Shown: positions 41,285-49,799 of the stretch, piece after piece | Layout of the letters: every line of letters starts with the position of its first letter | Numbering within the stretch: position 1 is the stretch's first letter | Assembly (NCBI RefSeq): GCF_015711645.1 | Contig: NZ_JABTEX010000004.1 | Span: 730,798-794,797 of the forward strand | Direction: 5' to 3' | Length of the DNA stretch: 64,000 nt | Source of the DNA: Planomonospora sp. ID82291 | GTDB taxonomy: Bacteria; Actinomycetota; Actinomycetes; Streptosporangiales; Streptosporangiaceae | Program-made: the position numbers and the translations under genes | The notes under the pieces: model-generated | The model's input: the letters and a program-made list of their open reading frames with translations, nothing else | What the model was told of the DNA's origin: nothing | Databases searched by the model: none

Positions 41285-41314
41285 TTGACATCGTTGTCAT
41301 ATGGATCGTAGATT
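41285..41314 (+). promoter_or_regulatory. Promoter with LacI-like operator before the ROK kinase operon
   Basis: TTGACA (41285-41290) and TAGATT (41309-41314) are spaced by 18 bp, a good housekeeping promoter. The -35 region lies within TGACATCGTTGTCA (41286-41299), a near-perfect palindrome of LacI-family style. A repressor there would block the operon. Confidence 0.5.
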
Positions 41315-41363
41315 CTCTGTGCTTATCCGGTTAATCACCTCGCGCATGATCTCGGAGGACACA

Positions 41364-41414
41364 GTGAGCAAGCGCCTGCCCGCCGCGGGCCCGGCCTCCG
41401 GGGCCGGGCCGTGA
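41364..41414 (+). CDS. 16-codon leader ORF of the ROK kinase operon
   Basis: GTG 41364 follows a strong GGAGG at 6 nt and reads 16 codons (MSKRLPAAGPASGAGP). Its TGA overlaps the GTG start of the ROK kinase (GTGA). The kinase itself has no good ribosome site, so it is probably translated by coupling from this small frame. It may also be the remnant of a lost gene. Confidence 0.45.
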   Translation: MSKRLPAAGPASGAGP

Positions 41415-42433
41415 CCGTCCTGGCCGTGGACATCGGCGGCACCAAGTTCGCCGCCGCCGCGGTGTCCGCCGACGGCACGGTGGTGACGCGCGCCGAGGTC
41501 CCCCTCAAGGACCGGGCCCGCCCGGAGGAGGCGCTGCTGGAGGTGGTCGGCCGCGTCACCGACCGGGTGCCCGCCGCCCGGCTGGAGGGCGTCGGCGTCG
41601 GCTCGGCCGGCCCGCTCGACCCGCGGGCCGGCACCGTCAGCCCGGTCAACATCCCGGCCTGGCGGGACTTCCCGCTGCTGGAGGTCCTCGGCCGGCTGGT
41701 CCCCGGCCGCCCCGTACGGCTGGCGGGCGACGGCCAGTGCATGGCGCTGGGGGAGTGGTGGCGAGGGCTGCCGGAGGAGGAGCCGGCCCGGGCGGTGCTC
41801 GGCATGGTCGTCTCCACCGGCGTGGGCGGCGGCTTCGTCTTCGACGGCGTCCCCTACCTCGGCCCGACCGGCAACGCCGGGCACATCGGCCACATCACCG
41901 CCGACCCGGACGGCGGGCCGTGCCCGTGCGGGGCCGCCGGCTGCGTGGAGACCGTCGCCAGCGGACCGAGCATGGTGCGCTGGGCCCGGGCGAACGGCTG
42001 GACCGGCGACGACGCCCGGCTCCTGGCCGCCGACGCGTGCGCCGGGGGCGCCGTCGCCGGGCTGGCGTTCCGACGGGCCGCCGACGCGCTGGCCACCGCG
42101 ATCCTGACCGCCGCGGCCCTGGTCGACCTCGACCGCGTCGTCATCGGGGGAGGCGTGGCCGCCGCCGGACCGGTCCTGCTGGACCCCCTCCGGCAGGCCG
42201 TCGCCCGCAACGCCGGACTCGGCTTCCTGCACCGCCTGCGGGTGGAGGCCACCTCCCTGGGCCGTGACGCCGGCCTGCTCGGCGCCGCCGCCCTGGTCCT
42301 GTCCCCGTCCCGCCCCGGGACCCGCCCGGCGCCCGGCGGGGCTCAGGCGCGCGGACCGGAGAACGGGGCTCAGGCCCGCGGGACGGAGAGCGGCGCTCCG
42401 GTCCGTGAACCGAGGAGCACCGCATGCACCTGA
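41411..42433 (+). CDS. ROK-family sugar kinase
   Basis: A 340-residue ROK kinase with the phosphate-binding motif VDIGGTKFAAAAV, the middle VSTGVGGGFVFDG and the zinc motif region GHIGHITADPDGGPCPCGAAGCVETVASG (His plus three Cys). It phosphorylates glucose, mannose or fructose in the cytoplasm. The last 45 residues or so are an imperfect Gly/Ala/Arg repeat (GAQARGPENGAQARGTES) outside the family. Its end overlaps manA by 10 bp, which favours a hexose whose 6-phosphate feeds mannose/fructose interconversion. Confidence 0.88.
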   Translation: MTVLAVDIGGTKFAAAAVSADGTVVTRAEVPLKDRARPEEALLEVVGRVTDRVPAARLEGVGVGSAGPLDPRAGTVSPVNIPAWRDFPLLEVLGRLVPGRPVRLAGDGQCMALGEWWRGLPEEEPARAVLGMVVSTGVGGGFVFDGVPYLGPTGNAGHIGHITADPDGGPCPCGAAGCVETVASGPSMVRWARANGWTGDDARLLAADACAGGAVAGLAFRRAADALATAILTAAALVDLDRVVIGGGVAAAGPVLLDPLRQAVARNAGLGFLHRLRVEATSLGRDAGLLGAAALVLSPSRPGTRPAPGGAQARGPENGAQARGTESGAPVREPRSTACT

Positions 42434-43578
42434 TGACCAACCCCGTCAAGGACTACGCCTGGGGATCGCGCACCGACATCGCGGGCCTCACCGGACGGCC
42501 CGTGCCCGCCCCCGGCCCGGAGGCGGAGATGTGGCTCGGCGCGCATCCCGCCGGTCCGTCGCTGCTGTCCGGAGACGGGCGCTCGCTGGCCGACGCCATC
42601 GCCGCCGACCCCCTCGGGCACCTGGGCGAGGACACGCTCGCCCGGTTCGGGGCGCGCCTGCCGTACCTGATGAAGCTCATCGCGGTCGCCCGGCCCCTCT
42701 CGCTGCAGGTGCACCCCTCCGCGGAGCAGGCGGCCGACGGCCACGCCCGGGGCGTCTACGGCGACCCCTGGCCCAAGCCGGAGCTGGTGTGCGCGCTCAC
42801 GCCGTTCACCGCGCTGGCCGGGTTCCGCCCTCCGGAGCAGGCCGCGATGCTCGTCGACCGGCTGGGCGTGCCCGCGCTGGCGGAGACCGCGGCGCTGCTG
42901 CGGCGGGGCGCCCCGCTCGACGCCCTGCGCGCCCTGCTGGAAGGCGACCGCGCCACCGGGCGGATCGTCTGGGCGGCCTCCTCGGTGCACCATCCCGACT
43001 ACGCGCTGGTGGTCCGGCTGGCCCGGCAGTACCCCGGCGACCCCGCCTGCCTGGCCCCGCTGCTGCTGCGGCGGCACGAACTCGCCCCCGGGCAGGCGCT
43101 CTTCCTGGGCGCGGGCGTGCTCCACTGCTACCTCACGGGGTTCGGGGTCGAGATCATGGGCAGCTCCGACAACGTCATGCGGGCCGGGCTCACCCCCAAG
43201 CCGCTCGACGTCCCCGAACTGCTGCGCGTCACCGACCCGGCCGCCGCCCCCCTGCCGGTGGCGGCCCGCGACGGCCTGTACGCCACGCCGTCCCCGGAGT
43301 TCCGGCTCCGGCGGCTGACCGGGACGGGGGAGCACCGGCTGGCGGGCGGGACGCCCCGCATCCTGCTGTGCACCGAGGGCACGGCGGAGGCCGGTCCCCT
43401 CCGGCTGGCGGCGGGGGAGTCCGCCTTCGTCCCGGCCGCCGGGGGAAGCGTCACCGTGACCACCGCGGGCACCGTGTTCTGCGCGGAGCCGGGAGCGGGA
43501 CCGGACGCGGGAGCGGGACCGGACGCGGGAGCGGGACCGGACGCGGGAGCGGGACCGCGAGCCGCCGGGCCGTCCTGA
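42424..43578 (+). CDS. manA: Mannose-6-phosphate isomerase, class I
   Basis: A 384-residue type I isomerase. The zinc site residues are visible in KLIAVARPLSLQVHPS (Gln and His), the Glu of PKPELVCAL and the His of GAGVLHCYLTGFGVEIMGSSDNV. It interconverts mannose 6-phosphate and fructose 6-phosphate. The last 25 residues or so are a tandem repeat of DAGAGP caused by an 18-bp DNA repeat. It is co-transcribed with the ROK kinase gene, which it overlaps. Confidence 0.9.
   Translation: MHLMTNPVKDYAWGSRTDIAGLTGRPVPAPGPEAEMWLGAHPAGPSLLSGDGRSLADAIAADPLGHLGEDTLARFGARLPYLMKLIAVARPLSLQVHPSAEQAADGHARGVYGDPWPKPELVCALTPFTALAGFRPPEQAAMLVDRLGVPALAETAALLRRGAPLDALRALLEGDRATGRIVWAASSVHHPDYALVVRLARQYPGDPACLAPLLLRRHELAPGQALFLGAGVLHCYLTGFGVEIMGSSDNVMRAGLTPKPLDVPELLRVTDPAAAPLPVAARDGLYATPSPEFRLRRLTGTGEHRLAGGTPRILLCTEGTAEAGPLRLAAGESAFVPAAGGSVTVTTAGTVFCAEPGAGPDAGAGPDAGAGPDAGAGPRAAGPS
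43491..43558 (+). repeat. 18-bp tandem repeat in the 3' end of manA
   Basis: GAGCGGGACCGGACGCGG recurs three times with a partial fourth, encoding the DAGAGP repeats at the C-terminus of ManA. Confidence 0.9.
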
Positions 43579-43725
43579 GGACGCGCGGGGCGGGTCAGGC
43601 CGGGGACGGCGGGAACGGATGAAGATAATCGGGCCGTTCCCGCTCGGCGTGTCGATCCGCGGCCGTCCCGTTCGACCCAGGAGTGAGGGGGTCGAGAGGC
43701 GGTCCCGCAGTCAAGGAGGTCGGAG

Positions 43726-44145
43726 ATGGCGAAGTACATGCTGATCCTGCGAGGCACCGACGAGTCCGTCGCGGAGATGACGGAGATGCCCTTCGAGCAG
43801 ATGCTGGAGACCATGGGCCGCTTCAACGACGAGCTGATCCGGGCCGGCGTGCTCGTCGCCGCCGAGGGCCTGGAGGATCCGGCCCAGGGCGTGGTGGTCG
43901 ACTTCAGCGGCGAGACGCCGGTGGTCACCGACGGCCCCTACGGCGAGACGAAGGAACTGTTCGGTGGCTTCTACATCATCGACGTGGCCTCGAAGGAGGA
44001 GGCGGTCGAGTGGGCCCGGCGGATCCCGGCGATCACCGGCTCCAAGTGCGAGATCCGACGCGTGCCGGGCATCGACGAGTTCCCGCAGGACAACGAGTGG
44101 ATCGCCAGGGAGCGGGCGTGGCGCGAGCGGACCGGTCAGCTGTGA
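43726..44145 (+). CDS. YCII-related DGPF-domain protein
   Basis: A 139-residue protein of the DGPF group (MAKYMLILRG at the start, the diagnostic VVTDGPYGETKELFGGFYIIDV in the middle, then EAVEWARRIP). Such proteins are nearly always encoded next to ECF42 sigma factors and may be their partners or targets. The downstream sigma gene overlaps by 4 bp. The biochemical role is not established. Confidence 0.92.
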   Translation: MAKYMLILRGTDESVAEMTEMPFEQMLETMGRFNDELIRAGVLVAAEGLEDPAQGVVVDFSGETPVVTDGPYGETKELFGGFYIIDVASKEEAVEWARRIPAITGSKCEIRRVPGIDEFPQDNEWIARERAWRERTGQL

Positions 44146-45446
44146 GCTCCGCGGCCGGCGGCCCGCCGTGCACCGAGTCGGCGCGGCGGGCCGTCGAGGC
44201 CGTCTGGCGGATCGAGTCCGCCCGGATCGTCGGCGCGCTGGCCCGCTACACCGGCGACTTCGCGCTCGCCGAGGACGTCGCCCAGGAGGCGGTGGCGGAG
44301 GCGCTCGTGACCTGGTCGCGCGCGGGCGCGCCGGAGAGCCCGGTGGGCTGGCTGCTGGCGACCGCGCGCCGGCGCGCCGTCGACGCCTTCCGCCGCCGGT
44401 CGGCACTCGACGAGCGCTACGCCGCGCTGGCCGGCCGGCTCGCCGAGGGGGAGGCGAGCTCCGGCGCGGCGGCCCCGCCGGACCGGCCGGACGACCCGCC
44501 GTGGGACCCCGACCGGATCGACGACGACGTCCTGGCGCTGATGTTCACGGCCTGCCACCCGGTGCTCGCACCCGAGGCGCGGGTGGCCCTGACCCTGCGC
44601 GTGGTCGGCGGTCTGTCGAGCGAGGAGATCGCCCGGGGGTTCCTCGTGCCCGTGCCGACCGTCCAGGCGCGGATCACGCGGGCGAAGAAGACGATCGCCG
44701 CGGCGAAGGTGCCGTTCGAGCTGCCGCCGGCCGGGGAGCGGCGCGAGCGGCTCGGCGGCGTGTTGAGCGTGCTGTACGTGATCTTCACGGAGGGGTCGAC
44801 GGCGACCAGCGGTGACCGCCTGCTGCGCTCCGATCTCGCCTACGAGGCGGTCCGGCTGGCCCGGACGCTGGTCGCGCTGCTGCCCGACGAACCGGAGACG
44901 CACGGCCTGCTCGCCCTGTTCGAGCTGACGGCCGCGCGCTTCCCCGCCCGCGTCGGGCCCGGCGGCGAGGCGGTGCTCCTGGAGGACCAGGACCGGCGGC
45001 TGTGGGACCGGTCGGCGATCCGCCGGGGCCTGGCCGCGCTCGGCCGCGCCTCGGCCGCCGGACGCGGCCTGGGGCCGTACGGGCTGCAGGCGGCGATCGC
45101 CGCCTGCCACGCGTCGGCGACCTCGGTGCCGGAGACCGACTGGGAGCGCATCGTGCTCCTGTACGAGGCGCTCGGCCGGGTGGCCCCCTCACCCGTCGTC
45201 GAGCTCAACCGGGCCGTCGCCGTCGCGATGGCGGACGGGCCGGACCGGGCGCTGTCCATGGTGGACGAGCTGGCCGTCTCCGGCCGCCTGGCCGGATCGC
45301 ACCTGCTGCCGGGCGTGCGGGGCGAGCTGCTGGCCCGTCTCGGCCGGGTCGCCGAGGCGCGGGCGGAGCTGGAGCTCGCCGCCCGGCTGTGCCGCAACGT
45401 CCGCGAACGGTCGGTGCTGCTGCGCAGGGCGGCCGCGCTGACCTGA
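44142..45446 (+). CDS. ECF42-type RNA polymerase sigma factor
   Basis: A 434-residue protein starting at GTG 44142, overlapping the DGPF gene (GTGA). Sigma region 2 (FALAEDVAQEAVAEALVTW) and region 4 (LSSEEIARGFLVPVPTVQARITRAKKTI) are followed by about 240 residues of helical C-terminal extension (including GPYGLQAAIAACHA and PSPVVELNRAVAVA). That extension is typical of ECF42 and replaces an anti-sigma factor as the regulatory element. It probably directs transcription of its own DGPF operon. Confidence 0.92.
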   Translation: MSSAAGGPPCTESARRAVEAVWRIESARIVGALARYTGDFALAEDVAQEAVAEALVTWSRAGAPESPVGWLLATARRRAVDAFRRRSALDERYAALAGRLAEGEASSGAAAPPDRPDDPPWDPDRIDDDVLALMFTACHPVLAPEARVALTLRVVGGLSSEEIARGFLVPVPTVQARITRAKKTIAAAKVPFELPPAGERRERLGGVLSVLYVIFTEGSTATSGDRLLRSDLAYEAVRLARTLVALLPDEPETHGLLALFELTAARFPARVGPGGEAVLLEDQDRRLWDRSAIRRGLAALGRASAAGRGLGPYGLQAAIAACHASATSVPETDWERIVLLYEALGRVAPSPVVELNRAVAVAMADGPDRALSMVDELAVSGRLAGSHLLPGVRGELLARLGRVAEARAELELAARLCRNVRERSVLLRRAAALT

Positions 45447-45596
45447 GCGGGGCCCCGGGCCCCGGGCCGGGGCGCGGGCCGGAAGTCTGCGTATTTGTAC
45501 GTGGTCGGCGGGGCCTGCGCCTGCGACCCTCGTGCGCGGCGGCCGCACCCGATCGCGCGCCGCCGTACACGAGGGTGACCCGGGGCGGGAGCGTCG

Positions 45597-46619
45597 ATGG
45601 GCGAGGCACAGGAGCGGGTCCCGCTCGCGGACAGGGCGGTGTTCGGCACCGCGGACCTCGACGAGGCCCGCGAGCAGGTGGCCCGGGTGTTCTGCCCGCA
45701 CCGGCTGGAGCTGACCGGCCGGGCCTCGCCGCTGGCCGCCCGGCTCAACTCCGCGCAGCCGGGCTCCGTCCGGGTGAACTACCTCGACTACGGCGCGGAC
45801 GTGCGCATCGAGCCCGGAGCGCTGGAGTCCTTCTTCCTGGTGCAGATCCCGCTCGCCGGGCGCAGCCTGATCCGGTGCGGCGGGCAGGAGATCGTCTCGA
45901 CGCCCGGACTGGCCTCGCTGCCCTCGCCGACGGAGCATCTGGACATGCGCTGGGCGGCGGGCTGCCCGCAGCTGATCGTCAAGTTCGACCGGCCCGCCGT
46001 CGAGGAGGCGCTGGAGCGCATGCTCGGCCGGCGGCCCGACCGGCCCGTGGTCTTCGATCTGGGCGTGGACATGACGGCGGGCTGGGCGCGGGGCTGGCGG
46101 TCGATGGTCGACCTGCTCGTCGCGGCGGCGGAGTGCGACGACGGGCTCGCCGCGCAGCCGCTCGCGATCGCCCATCTGGAGGGCGCCCTGCTCACCTCGC
46201 TGCTCACCATGCAGCCGTCGAACCACCGGGACCTGCTGAACGAGCCGCGGCCCGCGGCCGTGCCCAAGGTGGTGCGCCGGGCCATGGAGTTCATCGAGGG
46301 CCACGCCCACGAGCCGCTGACGACCGGCGACGTCGCGCGCGCCGTGGCGGTCAGCGGCCGCTCGCTCCAGGAGGGGTTCCGCCGCCACCTCGGGCTGACC
46401 CCGATGACCTACCTCAGGGACGTGCGGCTGAGCCGCGTCCACGACGAGCTGGCGGCCGGCGACCCCGCCCGGTGCACCGTGACGGGGGTGGCCGCGCGCT
46501 GGGGCTTCCTGCACCAGGGGCGCTTCGCCGCCGCCTACCGCGCCCGGTACGGCCAGGCTCCGTCGCAGACGCTGCGCGGCGGCTTCGGCGGGGGCCGCGA
46601 TGACGTCCTGACGCTTTAG
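45597..46619 (+). CDS. AraC-family transcriptional regulator
   Basis: A 340-residue protein with an N-terminal AraC-binding-like domain (about 20-200) and a C-terminal double helix-turn-helix (about 230-330: LTTGDVARAVAVSGRSLQEGFRRHLGLTPMTYLRDVRL). The protein looks complete. Its TAG stop is formed at the left junction of an IS5-type element: TA belongs to the target site and G to the IS. Without the insertion the same position would read TAA, so the protein is unchanged. Its target genes are unknown. Confidence 0.88.
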   Translation: MGEAQERVPLADRAVFGTADLDEAREQVARVFCPHRLELTGRASPLAARLNSAQPGSVRVNYLDYGADVRIEPGALESFFLVQIPLAGRSLIRCGGQEIVSTPGLASLPSPTEHLDMRWAAGCPQLIVKFDRPAVEEALERMLGRRPDRPVVFDLGVDMTAGWARGWRSMVDLLVAAAECDDGLAAQPLAIAHLEGALLTSLLTMQPSNHRDLLNEPRPAAVPKVVRRAMEFIEGHAHEPLTTGDVARAVAVSGRSLQEGFRRHLGLTPMTYLRDVRLSRVHDELAAGDPARCTVTGVAARWGFLHQGRFAAAYRARYGQAPSQTLRGGFGGGRDDVLTL

Positions 46620-46692
46620 GGCGCGTATCGGGTTGTGATCAATTGCGGGGATTCGTCCTCATATCGAGGTCTGATCCGGTATACCGCCGGAC

Positions 46693-47187
46693 GTGACACG
46701 CGCGCAACCGACGGACGAGGAGTGGGAGTTCATCGGGCCGTACCTGCCGATCCGCAGGTATGGCCCGTACCCCGAGCGGCTGCGGCAGCGGTTCGAGGGC
46801 GTGATCTGGCGGTTTCGGACGGGTGGGCAGTGGCGGGAGATGCCGAAGGAGTTCGGCGCCTGGCCGACCGTCCACAACCGCTTCCGGCAGTGGAGGGACG
46901 CGGGCGTCTTCGAAGCGCTGCTGGAAGGCCTGATCGCGGAAGCCGCCGCACGCGGCGAGGTGGACCTGTCCCTGGTCAGTGTGGACTCCACCACCGCCCG
47001 GGCGCACCACGACGCCGCTGGGATGCACCTCGACCCAGATGTCATCGCCGCGCTGGAGAAGGCGGCCGAACAGGACAGGGCCCGGCAAAAGGGGGCGACC
47101 GGGAAGGACGACAAGAGCAGAACGTCGGAAACGATCCCGAAGCGGAAAAGCGGCGACGTATCCGGCGGCGGCGGAAGCTCCGGCTGA
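46693..47187 (+). CDS. IS5-family transposase, first reading frame
   Basis: A 164-residue product with the N-terminal DUF4096-like domain (TDEEWEFIGPYLPI, then RQRFEGVIWRFRTGGQWREMPKEFG) and the first catalytic Asp (VSVDSTTARAHHDAAG). The last 40 residues or so depart from the family, because the conserved sequence continues in the -1 frame. A CAAAAGGGGG run at 47086-47095 is a plausible slippage site. Confidence 0.85.
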   Translation: MTRAQPTDEEWEFIGPYLPIRRYGPYPERLRQRFEGVIWRFRTGGQWREMPKEFGAWPTVHNRFRQWRDAGVFEALLEGLIAEAAARGEVDLSLVSVDSTTARAHHDAAGMHLDPDVIAALEKAAEQDRARQKGATGKDDKSRTSETIPKRKSGDVSGGGGSSG

Positions 47188-47693
47188 AAGCCGCCCTGCT
47201 CGGACGGTCCAGGGGCGGGCAGACCAGCAAGGTCCATCTGGCCGCCGGCCGCAGATGCCGCCCGCTGGCGTTCGTCGTGACCGCGGGGCAGGCCGCCGAC
47301 AGCCCGCAGTTCATCCCGGTGCTGAAGAAAGTACGCGTCCGGGTGCCCGTCGGCCGTCCCCGCACCCGGCCCGGCGCGGTCGCTGGAGACAAGGCCTACT
47401 CCTCCCGCGGAAATCGCACTTACCTGCGGAAACGCCGCATCAAGGTGGTCATCCCGGAGAAGAGGGGCCAGGTCGCCAATCGGAAGAAGACGGGCAGCAG
47501 AGGCGGTCGGCCCGTCGGCCGCGACGCCGACCTGTACAAGGAGCGGAACACCGTCGAGCGGTTGATCAACAAGCTGAAGGCCTGGCGAGGCATCGCCACC
47601 CGCTACGACAAGACCCCTGCGAGCTACCTCGCCGGCCTCCACCTTCGCGCCGCGATGATCCGGGTCAAAGACCTCGCCCGGACCACCTCTTGA
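47090..47693 (+). CDS. IS5-family transposase, second reading frame
   Basis: The DDE catalytic part in the -1 frame relative to the first ORF. It contains RSRGGQTSKVHLAAG, the second Asp in AVAGDKAYSSRGNRTYL and the Glu region YKERNTVERLINKLKAWRGIATRYDK. No own start codon or ribosome site is convincing, so it should be made as a fusion with the first frame by -1 frameshifting. The start given is where the conserved frame takes over. Confidence 0.8.
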
Positions 47694-47714
47694 TCACAAC
47701 CAAATACACGCCCT

Positions 47715-47990
47715 AACGCCGTTGGCCGTTCGGTTGCTGCTCAAGGGCCGCGGACCATGTCGTCCAGCGTGGTGAAGTAGATGGTGAAGCCGGCGCGGCA
47801 GGCGGCGACCGCCAGCGCCACGGCGATGTGGGTCTTGCCGACTCCGGGCGGGCCGAGCAGGGCAGCGTTGGCCTTGGCCTTGGCCTCGACGAAGGCGAGT
47901 GTGGCCAGGTCACGGACCCGGCGCGGGTCGAGTTCGGGCTGGTAGGAGAAGTCGTATCCGTCGATGGTCTTGTGGTGCGGCATCTTGAGT
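47715..47990 (-). pseudogene. Fragment of an IstB-like ATPase (IS21 family)
   Basis: The leftward frame encodes the middle of an IstB helper ATPase: YQPELDPRRVRDLATLAFVE, then the Walker A motif LLGPPGVGKTHIAVALAVAAC and FTTLDDMV. Both the N-terminal and the C-terminal parts are missing. It is cut on the left at the IS5-type element's flank and on the right by the IS4-type element. Confidence 0.8.
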
Positions 47991-49799
47991 GGGGGTTCCC
48001 CCAAGGCCGGGTAGTTAAGGCGCTCGTGGCGCTGTCAAGCACGTAAGTTCCTGGGACATGGGAACGGAGATCCAGTAGACAGGTGATCTTCCACAACCAT
48101 CCGTCGAAGGACTGGATCTCCGTTGATCACCGAGTCTGCCAGGACCGTTACCCTCAGCGCTACCGACACAGGCCACTCACCCCGCCCCGCGACCGATGCG
48201 GTATTCGCTCCCGGACACCTGGGCGAGTTAACCACCCTCGCGCCCTTCGAACTCGTCGATGCCATCCTTGACGAGACGCGCACCGTGCAGCGGCGCCTGC
48301 GCGAGCTGCCCTCGTGTGTCGGGGTCTACTTCCTGCTGGCGATGTGCCTGTTCCCCGAGGTCGGCTACCAGCTGGTCTGGCGGAAGATGACCGCAGGACT
48401 GACCGGCCTCGCGGTGGCGATGCCCACCGCCAAAGCCCTGCGCGACCTGCGCCGCAGGGTCGGTAGCGCGCCGATGCGCCGCCTGTTCGAGGTACTGCGC
48501 GGGCCGCTGGCCCAGCCCAGAACTCCGGGAGTGAGGTTCGGGCCCTACCGCACGGTCTCCTTCGACGGCTGCAGCTCCCTGAAAGCTCCCGACACCGATC
48601 GCAACCGGGCCTGGCTCGGTTCCGCCGGCCACGGCGGCTACCCCTTGGTAGAGCTGATGACGCTGGTGGAGACCGGAACCCGCGCCCTGATCGGTGCGAT
48701 CTTCGGTCCCACCAGCCAGGGCGAGACCGGTTACGCCCGGCGCCTGCTGCACCTGCTTCGGCCGGACATGCTGGTGCTGTGGGACAAGGGCTTCGACGGC
48801 AACGACTTCCTCGCCCAGGTGACCGCCACCGGCGCACAGGTGCTGGGCCGCGTGCGCAGCAACCGGAGCACCCCGGTCCTGCTGCACCTGCGCCACGGCA
48901 GCTACCTGACAATGATCGGCACGGTCAAAGTGCGGATCATCGACGCGCAGATCGCTGTGACCTGCGCTGACGGAACCGCCTTCACTGGCTCCTACCGGCT
49001 GGCCACCACCTTGACCGACGCCCGCCGCTACCCGGCCGCCACCCTGACCGGCCTCTACCACCAGCGGTGGGAGCACGAATCGGCGTACTACGCGTTGCGC
49101 CACACCCTCATGAACGGGCGTATCCTGCGCTCCGGCGACCCCGCCGGACTCGAGCAGGAGATGTGGTCGGTCCTCACGCTCTACCAACTGCTGCGCATGG
49201 CGATGGTCGACGCCGCCGAGTCCCGGCCCGGCACCGACCCGGACCGCTGCGCCTTCACCATCGCCCTGCACAGCGCCCGTGACCAGGTGGTCCAAGCCGC
49301 CGGCGTGACCGGTGACGCCGCCGTGCCGGTCGGAGTCATTGCACGTGCCGTCCTGTCCGGGCTCCTTCCGGCCCGCCGCCCACGGGTAAGCACCCGCAAG
49401 GTCAAATCTCCTATCTCCCGCTACAACGAACGGCTCGACGACGGCAGGCCGGACCGCAGCCGTGTCGTCACCGCCCTGGCCATCACCGTCCTGCACCCTC
49501 CCCCCGACCTGCCTGCTGCTTCCCGAGACGAGCGGCCCATCGCCCGGGTCGACCGTCGCAGACAGCACGAGGTCCTCGCCCTGCTCCATCAAGAGCCCGG
49601 CCGGCCCTGGCGGGCTCGCGACATCGCCCGCCATCTCGGCGATGTCACCTTGAACACCATGTATCGGCAGCTGTCCCGATGGGCTGACAACCAACTCATC
49701 CGCAAGATCGGACCTGGTGTCTATGTCGCCGGGCCGGTCTCCCCAGCGCTCTTGCCGACAGCCCAGAAACCTTAACTACCCGGCCTTGGGGGAACCCCC
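47991..49799 (+). mobile_element. IS4-family insertion sequence with perfect 30-bp ends
   Basis: A 1809-bp element bounded by perfect 30-bp inverted repeats (outermost GGGGGTTCCCCC, then AAGGCCGGGTAGTTAAGG). The outermost 12 bp are themselves almost palindromic. No clear target duplication is visible. It sits between an istB fragment and an IS1380 transposase fragment, so it was inserted into older IS debris. An 11-bp inverted repeat (48064-48074 and 48112-48122) forms a hairpin just before the transposase start. Confidence 0.88.
48123..49775 (+). CDS. IS4-family transposase
   Basis: A 550-residue DDE transposase with an N-terminal DUF4372-like region (FELVDAILDETRTVQRRLRELPSCVGVYFLLAMCLF), the first Asp in TVSFDGCSSLKAPDTDRN, the second in LWDKGFDGNDF and the Glu in the YHQRWEHESAYYALRHTL motif, the YREK-like signature of IS4 enzymes. 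A short C-terminal winged-helix-like tail follows. The start is TTG 48123, because no ATG or GTG lies before the conserved region. The start codon abuts a hairpin, which would limit translation. Confidence 0.88.
   Translation: MITESARTVTLSATDTGHSPRPATDAVFAPGHLGELTTLAPFELVDAILDETRTVQRRLRELPSCVGVYFLLAMCLFPEVGYQLVWRKMTAGLTGLAVAMPTAKALRDLRRRVGSAPMRRLFEVLRGPLAQPRTPGVRFGPYRTVSFDGCSSLKAPDTDRNRAWLGSAGHGGYPLVELMTLVETGTRALIGAIFGPTSQGETGYARRLLHLLRPDMLVLWDKGFDGNDFLAQVTATGAQVLGRVRSNRSTPVLLHLRHGSYLTMIGTVKVRIIDAQIAVTCADGTAFTGSYRLATTLTDARRYPAATLTGLYHQRWEHESAYYALRHTLMNGRILRSGDPAGLEQEMWSVLTLYQLLRMAMVDAAESRPGTDPDRCAFTIALHSARDQVVQAAGVTGDAAVPVGVIARAVLSGLLPARRPRVSTRKVKSPISRYNERLDDGRPDRSRVVTALAITVLHPPPDLPAASRDERPIARVDRRRQHEVLALLHQEPGRPWRARDIARHLGDVTLNTMYRQLSRWADNQLIRKIGPGVYVAGPVSPALLPTAQKP

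Larger units (their letters stand above)
46619..47713 (+). mobile_element. IS5-family insertion sequence, IS427-like
   Basis: A 1095-bp element. Its inner and outer ends are inverted repeats with three mismatches over about 24 bp (GGGCGCGTATCGGGTTGTG on the left; right end complement GGGCGTGTATTTGGTTGTG). It is flanked by TA on both sides (46617-46618 and 47714-47715), the 2-bp duplication usual for the IS427 group. It carries a two-frame transposase. It appears structurally intact. Confidence 0.9.
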
